This document shows, in pieces, positions 1 through 11,340 of a stretch of 64,000 nucleotides of DNA; within the stretch, counting starts at the first letter, position 1; each line of letters starts with the position of its first letter. Source of the DNA: Paratinospora sagittata. Lineage: Eukaryota > Streptophyta > Magnoliopsida > Ranunculales > Menispermaceae. The stretch is taken from NCBI GenBank assembly GCA_035771175.1, contig CM069607.1, forward strand, positions 16,438,001-16,502,000. Reading direction: 5' to 3'. The position numbers and the translations under genes were made by a program. The notes beneath the pieces were generated by a model. The model searched no databases and was not told the origin of the DNA. It was given only the letters and a program-made list of their open reading frames with translations.

Positions 1-1374
1 TCTACAAATACCAGCACTTAGGATCAAACAATTTGCCAATCATTTTGTGTTGTGCCAATACTTTTGAAAGTTAGTCTGAGTCAAAATGAATTTCATTTTC
101 TAATCTTTCAAAGTATTTTTACTGATACGTATACGATTTTCAAACTGAACTTCAATTATATTTTATATTTGAAAATCTATTTTTATATTGGTATCAACTC
201 AAATTCTCAGCACTGGTATCATTCATGTTGATAATAGAATTTGAGAAATAGTTCAAGATATACAATCGTACTTGATTTCATATCTTAAGTACTGTATTGA
301 ACTATATCAGTAGTTGCGTTAAACTACTGATCGTTGAACCAGAAGTTTTCATACATATATTCTATATCTATTTTGAAAAATGTCTGTGTCTTTGATTTAC
401 ACCAGTCCTCTGTTTTTAACGTCAATATTTGTTTGGTAATATTTTATCTTTCGATAAAGCACTGATTTTCATATCATATCATTTATGCTTTTCGAAACTA
501 CACTTGATCAATACCGAACATTGAAAGGTAAAGGAAAGAAGGTGTATTACAACTTAGCATTACCTATTTCACATTTCATATCTTTGTAATGCTATGTACT
601 GTGCTTAATGTAAAGTGTTCTACTGCTTTAGAACCACCCAACATCTTAGTGTTGTAATGCTGGTGTTTTTCTTGAATGAAACAACCAAAACAAGTGAAGG
701 TAGTTCACTTGATGATTTCAGGATTGAAATCAGGTAGGTTATCTCTTAGCCTTTAAAAGAGAAACTGATTCATCATCATCCAGTAAAAGGGTAGGTGTGT
801 CCTTAACCTTAAAAGGATAGGTTATCTCTCAACCTTTAAAAAAGAAACCGGTTCGTCCTCATCCAGTAAAAGGATAGGTGCATCCTCAACCTGTAAGATG
901 ATAGGTTATCTCTTAAGCTATAAAAGAGAAACGATTGTTCCTTATCCCGCAAAAGGAAATATGGTTCTTCCTTAGCCAGTAAAAGGAACGTGGGTTTCTC
1001 CTCATCCCCGGTAAAGGAAATATGGTTCTTCCTTAGCCAGTAAAAGGAACATGGGTGTTTCCTAATCCCTGAAAAAGGAAAATGGTTCATCCTTAGCCCA
1101 TGAAAGGATAAATTTGCCTTTAACCTGTAAAAGGGCAGTTGTAAGGTTTTGGTTCTCACCCGTAAGAGAATCAATTAATAGATTGAGAAAATTCTAATCG
1201 GGAGATTAGGTAGTGGACATAGGCTTGGCCAATCCACTATAAATCTGTGTGTCAAACTTTTGCAATTTAGTCTGTGTTCTATTTTGCATCCAATTCCAAT
1301 ACACTCATGTAAATCACTAAGTTATTGGAACACATTTCTTTTAAATTGACCATCACACCCAATTCACCCCCTCT
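1..1374 (+). repeat. Copia LTR, 3' portion (start outside window)
   Basis: This AT-rich stretch has no gene. It ends in a pyrimidine-rich block (TTCACCCCCTCTTGGG) typical of the 3' end of Ty1/copia LTRs, preceded by a phrase with TAGTGGA and CACTATAAATC. The same kind of ending closes the copia LTR at 31680-32029. A copia RNase H relic follows almost directly, so the primer site, gag and most of pol that should lie between are missing, presumably by deletion or recombination. The left boundary is not visible. Confidence 0.6.
736..1170 (+). repeat. Imperfect tandem array of self-complementary units inside the copia LTR
   Basis: About ten or more units of roughly 30-40 bp follow each other, each built around a core such as CCTTAGCCAGTAAAAGGAA followed by a variable TGGTT phrase. 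TCCTT and AAGGA arms recur within units, so the RNA can fold into serial small hairpins. The unit sequence drifts along the array. An open frame on the minus strand here only translates the repeat and is not proposed as a gene. Confidence 0.7.
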
Positions 1375-1390
1375 TGGGTGGACCAATAGT

Positions 1391-1894
1391 ATTTGGTATG
1401 TTAAAGGAACTTCTTTCGATCGCAATAGTTTTGTTGATTCCGACTATGCCGAAAGTTTAACAGATCGAAAAAGTACCTTAGGATTTTGACACTTCATGGG
1501 TGATTCACTAATTTCTTGGTTTAGCAAGAAACAAAATTCAGTGGCATTATCCATAGCATAGGCTGAATAAGTTGCAGTCGAAAGTTATTGTGCTCAAGTG
1601 ATATATCTAAAACAACAACTCTTAGATTATCAAATCAGTATCCAATGTGCAAAAAATTATTGTGATAATACAAGCACTATAAACATTTCCAAAGATCTGG
1701 TAATGCATTCTCGAACGAAACACATTAAAATTCGACATCATTTTCTTCGAGATCATGTGCAACGTGGAGATATGAAACTGATTCATATTGAAACTAAAGA
1801 CCAGTTAGCTGATATCTATACTAAGCCTTTGGCTGAAGATCAATTTTCACATATAAGGCGAGAATTGGGCATGTTTGACTTTTCAAACTTGCCA
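1391..1894 (+). pseudogene. Ty1/copia RNase H and 3' pol end, degenerate
   Basis: One reading frame recovers the copia RNase H pattern: DRKSTLGF, SWFSKKQNSVALS, a DNTSTINISK phrase, SRTKHIKIRHHFLRDHV, then KDQLADIYTKPL and HIRRELGMF. The frame is kept, but it has three in-frame stops (TGA, TAG, TAA) in the first 200 bases. The last two thirds, from about 1598, are open. The upstream protease, integrase and RT are absent. Tekay copy A interrupts the reading at 1895, and the downstream copia tail resumes at about 12714. The overall pattern resembles the Sirevirus branch. It is dead as a coding unit. Confidence 0.85.
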
Positions 1895-3293
1895 TGTCAC
1901 ACCCCGTCCGGACGCGCCTAAACCGGCAGGACACTCACAGATGGGGCGCGAATGCATTATAACGATAGCTGAGTGCGTGGAAACACGATTAAGTACAAGT
2001 ATGATTTCATTAATTTCAGAATATAATTGTACATGAAATAGTTAAGGGAACATTCTCCCAAAATCCCCAATGAATAATACAAAGGGTACAAAATGTGGGC
2101 CCAAAGACCTGCACCCAGTCGACCCTAATCTCTTGTGAAAAATTGGATAACAACGGGGTGAGCTACACGCTCAGTGGGTAAAATAGTTCGTGAATATAAC
2201 AATTAATAAAGCAAACTTCATAATCAAATATCTTAAACACACATTAGAGCATCATAATCAATCCAACATGTATGTATGCATGACACCGTCTCGTATTGAT
2301 TTGATGATTGTACATCGCCTGAGTTCACGTACAGATGTCCCTCCCCAGGTGTAGCCGGGTTCTCATTGTACATACCTCCTCAGGAACGATGCTCTGGATT
2401 CACATACAGATGTCCCTCCCCAGGAGTAGCCAGGTTCTCATTGTACGTTCCTCTCCAGAGAAATATAATGAATAGTGAGCATTGCTTCTAGCTATTATAT
2501 GAATCATAAACCACATACGTCCCTAGGTGGTGCTATGTATGATGCTAATGCATGAACTGGTCCGGTCTTTACTTAAGATTTACACAGGATTTGGCAACGT
2601 CTGGTAATCCTTATCAGGGTCGGTATCTTGACGTGCAAGGTTAGGACATTCAATATTACTTGTATAAGCTGATAACTTTCAAATAAGACCAACCATATCA
2701 GTCTCCAGTTGAGAAGTGGGACACGAGGTCTACTTAAATACCAATCGTCTAGAGCAGCACGCTGCCTCCCGTTCACTATTTAAAGTTACTGAGGACAGGA
2801 CTGAGTCTGGTTGAGTCAGATTGACTACTATTCCGGCATAACAACAATGTAATACATGAACTCCAAATATACAGGCATAAGTATGACAGTATGACATTAT
2901 ACGTAATAATGCAGTGTAAATGAATAATAGACATAATGATAAATAAATGTAAACTTTAATAAAAGTTATAAGACACGAAAACATATATTTCGTTCCCCAC
3001 CTTCAGATAAAAACTCCTTTGAAAACTGGCATCTTCCCCTGGCAGAACCGCATTGCACCGCACAGAGAGTCTCGGAAAGAGAGTCTCAAAAGAGAAGACA
3101 AAAACTAAAAATGAGTGAAAGAGAGAAGGAAAATCACAAGGAGGAGTGATTTTAATGTGTGAAATGAGGAGGGGGGAAGGGTTCCTAAATAGGAAAAATG
3201 GTGCCTAAACGTTCGAGTAGGCGCCCGAATGTTCGGGGATGTCTGCCTAAACAAAAATAGATATTTTTTTTTGCGCAAACCTAGGGTATTACA
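1895..3293 (-). repeat. 3' LTR of Tekay copy A
   Basis: In sense it runs from TGTAATACCCTAGG to GGGTGTGACA, 1399 bp, with TG...CA ends. Near the sense start are an A-tract, palindromic GCC-GAACGTTCGGGC-like modules (3204-3245) and a TATA-like TATTTAGG (about 3184-3191), so the promoter lies within the first 110 bp. Further in are a conserved block at 2716-2800, also seen in an Athila-like leader, and two copies of a 76-bp direct repeat starting at 2323 and 2399. Confidence 0.9.
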
Positions 3294-3309
3294 CTCTACC
3301 CCCCTTAAA
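3294..3309 (-). promoter_or_regulatory. Polypurine tract of Tekay copy A
   Basis: In sense, AAGGGGGGTAGAG sits directly before the 3' LTR. This is where plus-strand DNA synthesis is primed. The same tract precedes the 3' LTR in copies B, C and D. Confidence 0.85.
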
Positions 3310-3327
3310 AGGATTCCGCCCTCGAAA

Positions 3328-3837
3328 TCAGTCCAAGTAGTCATGATAGTTATCTGCGTGAGATTCACTGTCGTCGTCATCGTTTGCTAGTTCAGGGTAA
3401 TGCCTGTATGGTCATTGAATGGCACTGTGGCCGGTGGAATCCTCAACATCATGAAACCATGGAGAGCAATGGAGTCGGATTCGTCCTCAGAAGATTCCAA
3501 CCTTTGCTTAACAGATAGTGATGTAGGGCGCTGGTCACATCGTTGAAGGGGGTAGGTTGAGCGGTGGGATGCTTTTTTGTGTTGTTGCTCGAATCCGGTC
3601 ACCTGGCAATTTTGGTAGAGGATCCTACCAAGATGAGGGCACGGGATTATTTTGGGCAAAATTGTTACGAAAAAGCCATGCGCGCTCTAGCGATAAGGAT
3701 CGCTGTCTGTGTGGTGATGGAGTTGGTGATGCAAAGTAGTTGTGACTAGACTCAGATCCTGGAGGAGTCGCCAAAAGTGGCCAAGGAGGCCATTGCGTGT
3801 GTGCGTCACTATATCCATCGATATTATTTTCAGACAT
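3328..3837 (-). pseudogene. aORF2 of copy A: accessory ORF downstream of pol
   Basis: Homologous to the intact 165-codon ORF of copy B. It starts MSENNIDGYSDAHTQWPPW, continues with a Ser/Pro/His/Arg-rich segment (SPTPSPHRQRS), a basic region (KLPG.RIRATT.KSIPPLNLPP), a conserved WFHDVEDSTGHSAIQ, and an acidic, His-rich tail ending HDYLD. Several frame-preserving stops interrupt it, the first TAG at about 3622. The triplet CAG lies directly before the ATG (AG at 3838-3839). It lies between the pol stop (3928) and the polypurine tract. I do not recognise its family, and there is no signal peptide or membrane segment, so it is not env-like. Confidence 0.75.
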
Positions 3838-3927
3838 CTGCATAGTTATTTAAGTGAAACGATGTATTAAGACATTTGTAACCAAAGTTTCATCATGATA
3901 AGTGAAATAGTACAATGTATCGCATCA

Positions 3928-6900
3928 TCAGTTATTTCTAGAAAATAATTCATGGTATTTCTATTTAATTGTTGCTTCTAGTTCCCATGTTGCTTCTTGT
4001 GCTCCGTGGTGATCCCAGAGCACCTTCACAAGTGGTATGCTACGTCGCCTTAGTTCTTGAGTTTTTCTATCCAAAATTTGTATCGCTCTCTCCTGATACC
4101 TATTTCCTTCCTTAACCCGAACCTCGACTAGAGGGATGATATGTGAAGGATCAGGGCGATACTTTCAAAACATGGATACGTGAAAAACGTCATGAACCTT
4201 AGACATGGACAATGAAAGGGACAGACGATAAGCAAGTTTGCCAATACGTTCAATGATCTGAAATGGACCGATATACCATGGGGAGAGCTTTCCTTTGATC
4301 CCAAAGCGTTTAACACCTCTTGTGGGCTAAACTTTTAGAAAAACCAAGTCACCCTTATCAAATTCTAAAGATTGCCTCCGCTTGTCAGCATAGCTCTTCT
4401 GTTGACTTTGTGCAACACGAAGTCACTCCATTACTAGTGTAATCTTCTCAGAAGTCTTTTGAACTAGTTTAGGGCCCAACTGTGGTCGATCTACCATATC
4501 TAACCAGCATACCGGAGATCTGCGAGGGCGACCATAGAGAGCCTCGTACGGAGCCATGTCTATACTAGTCTGGTGGCTGTTGTTGTATGCAAACTCTCCT
4601 AAATGTAAGTACTTTGCCCATCCATCATGAAAGTCCAAAATGCAACACAGTAACATGTCTTCCAAGATTTGGATAAGACGCTCTGACTGTCCATCAGTCT
4701 GAGGGTGAAAGGCTGTGCTCATGGTGATCTTAGATCCCATTCTACTCTGGAAGCTTTGCCAAAACTTTGATGTGAATCGAAGGTTTGGATCAGAGACGAT
4801 CGTGAGTGGTATGCCGTGGAGGCGTACGATCTCTCTTTCATATAGTTCGGCAAGTTTGGCGGGGTTATCCGTGATCTTTATTGGCGAAAAGTGTGCAGAC
4901 TTTATAAGTTTGTCAATGATAACCCAGATAACATCTTGCCCTTTATTATTTCGAGGCAAGGCCGTAACAAAATCAATAGCGATGTTCTCCCACTCCCATT
5001 CTCCAATAGGTAACGATTGAGAAGTCCAGAGGGAAGTCTTCGTTCTACCTTAACTTGCTGGCAAACGAGACATCGAGCAACGAAGTGTGCAATCGCCTTC
5101 TTCATTCCATAAAACTAGAATTGTCGCTTGGCATCCTTGTACATCTTGTCACCCCCTGGATGCATAACGAACCTCGAACAGTGCATCTCAGTGAGCACTT
5201 CTTTCCGAACCTCAGCATCGTTCGGTAGACAGAAACGTTTTTTTTTTTTAAAGAAAATGGCCCCATCTTCAGAAACCGACCAGTGAGGAAGGTCCTGTCC
5301 ACTGAGTAGAAGTTCGTGTTTCTCCATTAACATAAGGTCGTTGGCTTGAGCTGCTGAAATCTTTCGAACCAGCTCAAAGTTGGCTGACAATTGCGAAAGT
5401 CGTGATCTTGCTTCCTCCTCGATCAGTTGTAGGCTAAAATTCTCCATCTCTGTAGCCAACTTCCCTATTTCGAAGTTAAGAGTGCAAGCAACATGATATT
5501 TTCTACTCAGGGCATCAGTTACAACATTGACTTTACCGGGATGGTACTGGAGTTGAAAGTCATAATCTTTTAAGAATTCCAACCATCGTCTTTGGTGGAG
5601 GTTTAGGACTCTCTGGGTGTAGATGTACATAAGACTCTTGTGATCCGAGAAGACCTCAAACTGTTCACCGTATAGGTAATGACGCCATAGCTTCGGTGCA
5701 AATACGACAGCTGCAAGTTCCAAGTCATGTGTTGGGTAATTGCCCTCATGAATCTTCAGTTGCCTCGAGGCATATGCGACAACTTGGCCTTCTTGCATTA
5801 GTATGACACCTAAGCCTTGGAGAGAGGCGTCGGTGTATAGTAAAAATCCAAGTGCATTTCTTGGAGTGATGAGTACTTATGCCATCGTGAGGCGCTTCTT
5901 TAATTCCTGAAATGATGTTTCACAGGCGAGATTCCAGATGAATCGCACGTCTTTCCGAGTGAGCTTTGTCATAGGTTCAACAATCTTTGAGAAGTCCTTG
6001 ATGAAGCGTCTGTAATAGCCAGCCAAACCAAGAAAACTCCTAATTTGAGTAACAGTGGTAGGCTGCTTCTAGTTTAAAACCGCTTCAACCTTAGAAGGAT
6101 CAACCTCAATGCCATTGCCTGAAACCACTTGGCCTAGGAATTGAACTCGCTTCGCCCAAAATTCGCACTTACTCAACTTTGCATACAACTGGGGGTTGTT
6201 CAATGTCTGGAGGACTATCTTCAGATGTATCTTATGGTCTTCTTCGGTTGAGGAATACATCAAGATATCGTCCACAAAACCACCACAAATCGGTCTAAGT
6301 ATAACCTGAAGATGCAGTTCATCAAATCCATGAATGTAGCAGGTGTATTTGTTAGACCGAACGACATGACCAAGAATTCGTAGTGACCGTACCAAGAATT
6401 CGGATCTGGAGTTGGTGATAACCGGATCGTAAATTAATCTTAGAGAAGTATTTGGAATCTCTAAGTTGGTCGAACAAGTCATCGCTCCTGGGCAACGGGT
6501 ATCTGTTCTTAATGGTGACGTTATTCAGCTTGAAATAGTCTACGCAAAGTCGTAACGAACCATCCTTTTTTTGATGAAGCCATTACACTATAATTCCTTC
6601 AGTTGTTTGTCCAATTTGACTAGCTCGACATTTGACATTCTGTATGGTGGAATCGAGATAGGCCCGGTCCCAAGTATGAGATTGATTTCAAAATTGAATT
6701 CCCTAACTGGAGGTAGACCAGGAAGGTCATTTAGAATAATTGTTGGGAATTCAGATATTACCGGGACATCGTGTACTTCGAGAGGGTACAGTGCTGGTGA
6801 TTCATTTTCATCACCAAGGGATAGAGCTCGATGTTGTGCTTTGAGAAGTGCAGCAGTCGAGTTGTGTATCCATTTCCTTGTTCCCTGAATCTTGACAAAC

Positions 6901-7244
6901 TCCCCCGTGGGCAAGGTTAACTGAACTTGCTTCTTCATACAGTCGATCTTTGCATTAAGTGGTGTGAGCCAGTCCATGCCGAGGATGATGTCGAAGTTTT
7001 CAATGTCCATCACAAAAAGATCTGCATATATTATTTGTTCTGCCATTTGAAGCTCACATCGAGAACACTGCAATTTCACGTCAGTACTAGATCCTAAAGG
7101 TGATGTGACATGGATTGTGATTTTTGTGGGTTCAGGATGCAACCCTAAATGTCTTACCAATGCATACGATATAAAAGAATGTGTAGCACCCGAATCGAGC
7201 AAGACATGCACCATTGTATTGAACAAGGGAAATGTACCTTCGAC
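3928..7244 (-). pseudogene. pol of Tekay copy A (protease, RT, RNase H, integrase, chromodomain)
   Basis: Domains in sense order: protease with LLDSGATHSF (about 7196); RT whose palm motif reads FVDD (about 6278-6267); RNase H with a DALSRK phrase (about 5516); integrase zinc region with [11 protein letters not shown] and CLVC (5190-5060); catalytic core with WVIID (about 4914), IVSD and DGQSER; and a C-terminal segment KTQEL.RRSIPLVKVLW typical of the Tekay/CR-type chromodomain (about 4130-3930). The chromodomain is thought to guide integration into heterochromatin. The N-terminal RT has a deletion and frameshifts between about 6380 and 6590, and stops occur in integrase and near the end. 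Non-functional. Confidence 0.9.
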
Positions 7245-8564
7245 TACATTATTGTTTGGGAGGGGTTGTTGAGCGATGGCAAATGCGCTGCCCTGGTTCC
7301 GTTGCCCCTGGTTTTACTGGTTCTGCCTGGGTTGGGTATTAGCAGTAGGTGGTGCTTGTTGGATTGGAACAACGGGAATAGGTTGCTGAAGGTGCGGACA
7401 AACATTTCTTTCATGGCCCTGCTGGCCGCAGTTGTAACACGTCAGCCTCTGCTGCTGATGGTTCTGTTGGCCATGCAGATTGTGGTGCTGACCACTACCT
7501 TTGCCATTGCCGTTTCGACGGCCACCCCTACCATTAGGGCCTCCGCGGCCATGATTGCGAAAATCCTGATGGCCAGGGTTAGATGGTTCAGCCGCAGGTG
7601 CCGTGGCCTTATTCTTCTTAACAGGGGCTGGGAGGGCTGGGTTTTGATTATTGTAGGGCTTCTTCTTGTTGGCCTGTTGTGAGCCCTGTTGGGAAAACGT
7701 TGCAGGCCGTTTTCCCCTATACAGTCTTTGCTCCTGCGCAATCTTCTTCTGCTCAAAACTCCTGGCCTTGTCAACGACCTGCCTGTAAATCTTGTGATCG
7801 AAGATAGACAATGCTGGTCGAATGTCAGGACGAAGGCCATTGTATAATTTATCGGTCTTATCTTGCTCCGTTGAGATGGTAGATAGAGAATAGACCGATA
7901 ATTCTTTAAACTTGCCAGTGTACTCCCTGACTGTCATGCCACCATGGTATAGTTTGGCGAACTTCTGGCGCTTCTGCCTCTTCATAGGGCCGGGGAAGTA
8001 CTCATCAATGAATAGTGACTCGAACTGTTGCCAAGTCATGTTTGTAGTGTTGACCCTTGGGCCCTTCTTTACTGTTATCCACCATGTATTTGCTCCACCA
8101 ATAAGTTGGTAGGTTGCAAATGGAATCTTTCGAGCCTCATCGACTCCCATTGCATCGAGATCCTTCTTTGACTCATCCAGCCATTTCTGCACCTCTTCAG
8201 CATCAATGGTGCCAGCAAAAGAAAGAGGTTGTAGCCTTTTGTATTTCGTAATCTGGTCGGTTTGAGTCTCCGTCCCAGATCTCACAGGTGCCTAGACAGT
8301 GACAACCAGATTGGTCGCGGTCTCACGAACGACCGTCTGAACAGTTACTTTCATCGCCTCGATAAATCCGGTGAAAAAGACTTCCATACTCAAAGGCATG
8401 GAAAAGGATGTGGGTTGGGGTGGCACTGCCTGCCCAGACGTAGTGGCAGTGTCGGGTGTGGCCTGCGCTGTCGTCGGAGGCGGCGGTTCCTGGTTCTGAA
8501 TCTCAGGAGGTGCTTCCTCTGTTGGACGGACAGTACGTGGCCTTCCTCTCTTCCTGGTTTGCAT
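7245..8564 (-). pseudogene. gag of Tekay copy A
   Basis: The ATG at 8564 follows an acceptor-like CTAG by eight bases. The N terminus is basic (TRKRGRPRTVR), then Pro/Thr/Gln-rich. The capsid-like core runs from YKRLQPLSFAGTIDAEEVQKW through WWITVKKGPRVN, REYTGKFKELSVYS and LYNGLRPDIRPALS. A Gln/Asn/Gly/Arg-rich stretch and a CCHC knuckle CYNCGQQGHERNVC follow. One stop separates codons 1-90 from the core (about 8292) and another ends the frame at 7314. The protease is in the same frame, as in other single-ORF Tekay elements. This is the only copy with a sense codon (CAA) at codon 2; B, C and D have TAA there. Confidence 0.9.
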
Positions 8565-9347
8565 TTTCTCACTAGCAAGGAGAAAATAAAATCATGATTT
8601 AGGAAACTGTAGCAAAGTATAATGTTATGGTATTCTCAACAACAATTTCGAGAGTACCGTAATATAAAAACCACCTATTTTTCTAAGTATAGTGTAAGGT
8701 TTTTGTTGAGAAATCAAAGAATCTTATGTGCCTCGTATGTTTGGCCATGTTGAAAAACAAGGTTAGAATGTTTATATAATAAGTATAAAACTTTGCAAGT
8801 ATTTCAAATGTTTTGGTTCTTGTTTTTGTGAACATACATATATATTTCATTGAAAATCCATACGAGTCATAAAAATTCTAAGATTTGCCTCGGTAAATAT
8901 CCTAATCTAACGTTCTATCGCAATCTTATGTATTCGAACTCTTTCACTTAGTCTTTTCGACTATTATCCAAATTCGTGTGTCCCATACCACATGAATTTG
9001 GTAATAAGGGTGTCAACCAAGTTAAGTTGTATGAACACGGTCTCTATATAGCATCGGCTGAATAGTAGTTCACTAATAGTATCGTCCAGGTTTACTCGTC
9101 CCATATCGTGTAAACTTAGTGATAATGTTAGTAATGCAACTTTCTTCAAATGTTTCTTTTCACACAAGGTCATGAGTTTTCTTACTTCCACATTTTATTT
9201 AGTATCCTCGAATTTTGTTGTGTCCCATACCACTCCAAAGTTTAGTGATACAAAAGAAAAAATGGTTGTAAGTCGGCCCACCAAAGATAGTCTTAAACAA
9301 AACTTTTTCATTCATATATAAAATAATTTTTTTTACAATGCCATTGA
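8565..9347 (-). other. Conserved spacer between aORF1 and gag (copy A)
   Basis: About 780 bp with no good ATG-started ORF, conserved in copies B, C and D. It holds three spaced copies of a GGTATGGGAC motif, seen here as the reverse complement near 8980, 9098 (one change) and 9222. It has a GTAAGA site shortly after aORF1 and ends in a T/C-rich run plus CTAG just before the gag ATG, so it looks like a plant intron. A frame of about 70 codons (TLCEKKHLKKVALL) stays open in several copies but lacks a consistent ATG. Confidence 0.65.
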
Positions 9348-10942
9348 TCATTCCTGATTTTCCTGCCTACTACTGCTCCTTCTAGACCTACTGCTAGGTA
9401 TAGAAAGACTACTAGAAGAAGGTTGAGAATTTGTTCGTTGTTCTTTGACGTTTTGCATACGTGTTAACAAAGCATTTTGAGTCTCCTCTATCCGAGCAAT
9501 ACTAGCTACTATCACATTTAACTGCTTGAATGGGTTAGTCGATTCTCCCATCGATGGTTGATGGGTTGACTGTCCCATAGGTGGAGGGTAGGCCGTAGGC
9601 ATTGGTGGAAAGTATTGGCCGTACAGTTGACTCATAGGTGTGGGGTAGCTGTTTTGACTGTACGGGGATTCCCTAACAGGAACCCCTTGGACATTTGGAT
9701 ATGCTTGGGTTGAAAAGTCTTGAAACCATGGGCTCATTGGGATGTCCTATCTTCCAAGATTTGGTGCCGCAAAATTTTGTTGTCGTTGGTTCAGAGGAAC
9801 TTGTGGAACTGGCCGATACGGTACTTCAGGAGTTGGAAACCTTTGGTATGTAGTATTGCCTTGAGTTGGCATGTTACAGGAAGGTTGATTTGCTGGAACT
9901 TCTTGTCTATCCTGATTTGGTTGAGGTTGATTTAGGTTGGCAAATAAATCTTCCTCAGAGAACAGGTGCTCGGTTGGATCATTATTCGAGGCTGGGTCTG
10001 ACATAGGGTTCTGGTTTGGCTCGTTATTTGGTACCTCCCTAACAGGGATCTTGCGTCGACTTTTTCGATAACAACGTCCATTTTCGTCTCTAATTCTTTC
10101 GTCATTTCCTCCTAAAGTCGCGTCGAATACTTCCACGTCAGTTACCCCTCCACTTGTGACAAATGTCTTGAAGATAGAGGCTGCTATAACCGCTTCAGTG
10201 ATCTACTTCGAAGACTCATCAAAATTGTTTATGTTTGCCTCGTATAGCATCCTCATGATCAAGACTTTGTAGCCGAGGAGTTCCTTTCTTAAAGGGTTTC
10301 GAATCACCCGTAACATTTGTTGGATGATGATGTGAGGTAGTGAGACCTTAATTTTCTTCTCTTTACAGTATAGCACAAGAAGTTGAGCCCTTGACATAGC
10401 ACCCTAGTCACCTTTTCCGGCAACATGTTGCCGAATACGATCATTCCAAGGCCGGCAAGAGGTGGTTTAAGGAGATTGTTTGGGAGGTGGGCGTACGTCG
10501 ATTGGGTGTACGGGTTTTTGGCGAGGGAATTGAACAACTGCTCATTGGACTTCGGGATCTCTGCAGCTGTCTGGGGTTCGTGTGGATCAATGATTCTATC
10601 TTTAATCGGAATCTCCATAAGTCGCGCAATAACTTCGACGTTGATAGAAATCTTCGTTCCCCTGACCATTGTCTACAAAATAGGGCTGATCCCATCTTCT
10701 TGAAGTCCTACGCAATTCATGGCTTCGTAGAAGGATTTCATCAAGTTGTAAAAGACGTGACCCTCAACTTTTGTTATGTTCAACCACCCCAGTGTTGCGA
10801 GTCTTTCGTGAAGGATCGGACGGAGGCGGAGATCTCTATTGTCGATACTACTCATAGTCATAATGTCCCTTTTGAACACTTCCTTGAGTCTGGTGGGAAT
10901 TGGTTCCCTACTACCGGAAGTCGTTCCTTCACTTAAGGCCAT
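9348..10942 (-). pseudogene. aORF1 of copy A: accessory ORF upstream of gag
   Basis: Sense-strand ORF of about 520 codons broken by stops and frameshifts near 10670, 10400, 10137 and 9740. N terminus MALSEGTTSGSREPIPTRLK; core with VEGHVFYNLMKSFYEAMN, ISINVEVIARLMEIPI, LPNNLLKPPLAGLG and SLPHIIIQQMLRVI. From memory, this pattern resembles the 'putative plant transposon protein' domain (PF20167-like) found beside plant retroelements. The C-terminal half is Pro/Gln/Asn-rich, then a short heptad-like helix (about 9480) and a basic Arg/Ser tail. Expected Tekay elements have no gene here. Function unknown. Confidence 0.75.
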
Positions 10943-11340
10943 TATTTTGCTGAAAGGAAAATAAGCTTGTGAAGGGCACAAAATATATTCCTAACATTTT
11001 TAAGATTTATGTTTTGTCCGTTAGACAATATTTTCTATTTTTCTCTTAATGTTTATGCCATCATTTAATCCAAATTCTCCACTAGCAATATGATATATAT
11101 ATATATATATCTCATATATTCGTCGATATATAGATATATATATTTAATCATAACTATATATATATATATATTTGAATCTAAACTATATAGTTTTCTAGAT
11201 ATATATTTAATATAAATCTCTACTATATATAATTCATGTATATATAGTTCTAAAGATATATATATATCTAATAAATAATTTCTTCCCCTAATTTGGTGGA
11301 CTTGGGCGGGCCGTGGACCTTACGCTCTGATACAATTAAA
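10943..11340 (-). other. AT-rich leader of Tekay copy A
   Basis: This holds no gene. It consists of (TA)n runs and inverted repeats of the AACTATATATAGTT type (11091-11280), flanked by a conserved GGTCCACGGCCCGCCC phrase next to the primer site. Immediately after the primer site in sense is GTAAGG (11318-11323), a possible 5' splice site. The leader ends in TTATTTTCCTTTCAG (AG at 10950-10951), a strong 3' splice site look-alike eight bases before the aORF1 ATG. The high A+T content fits a plant intron. Confidence 0.65.
11324..11334 (-). promoter_or_regulatory. Primer-binding site, tRNA-iMet type (copy A)
   Basis: In sense this reads TGTATCAGAGC, one base off the common plant initiator-Met primer site TGGTATCAGAGC, a few bases after the 5' LTR. 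It starts minus-strand DNA synthesis. Confidence 0.85.

Noticed and set aside
836..1174. 112-codon minus-strand frame
   Set aside because: It translates the hairpin minisatellite of a copia LTR and has a repetitive composition; no independent support.
2573..2776. Open frame of about 67 codons recurring in nearly every Tekay LTR (also 12019-12222, 19212-19439, 34297-34503, 46770-46976, 60757-60960)
   Set aside because: It begins with GTG, not ATG, lies inside the LTR, and its recurrence is explained by LTR copies. No domain is recognisable.
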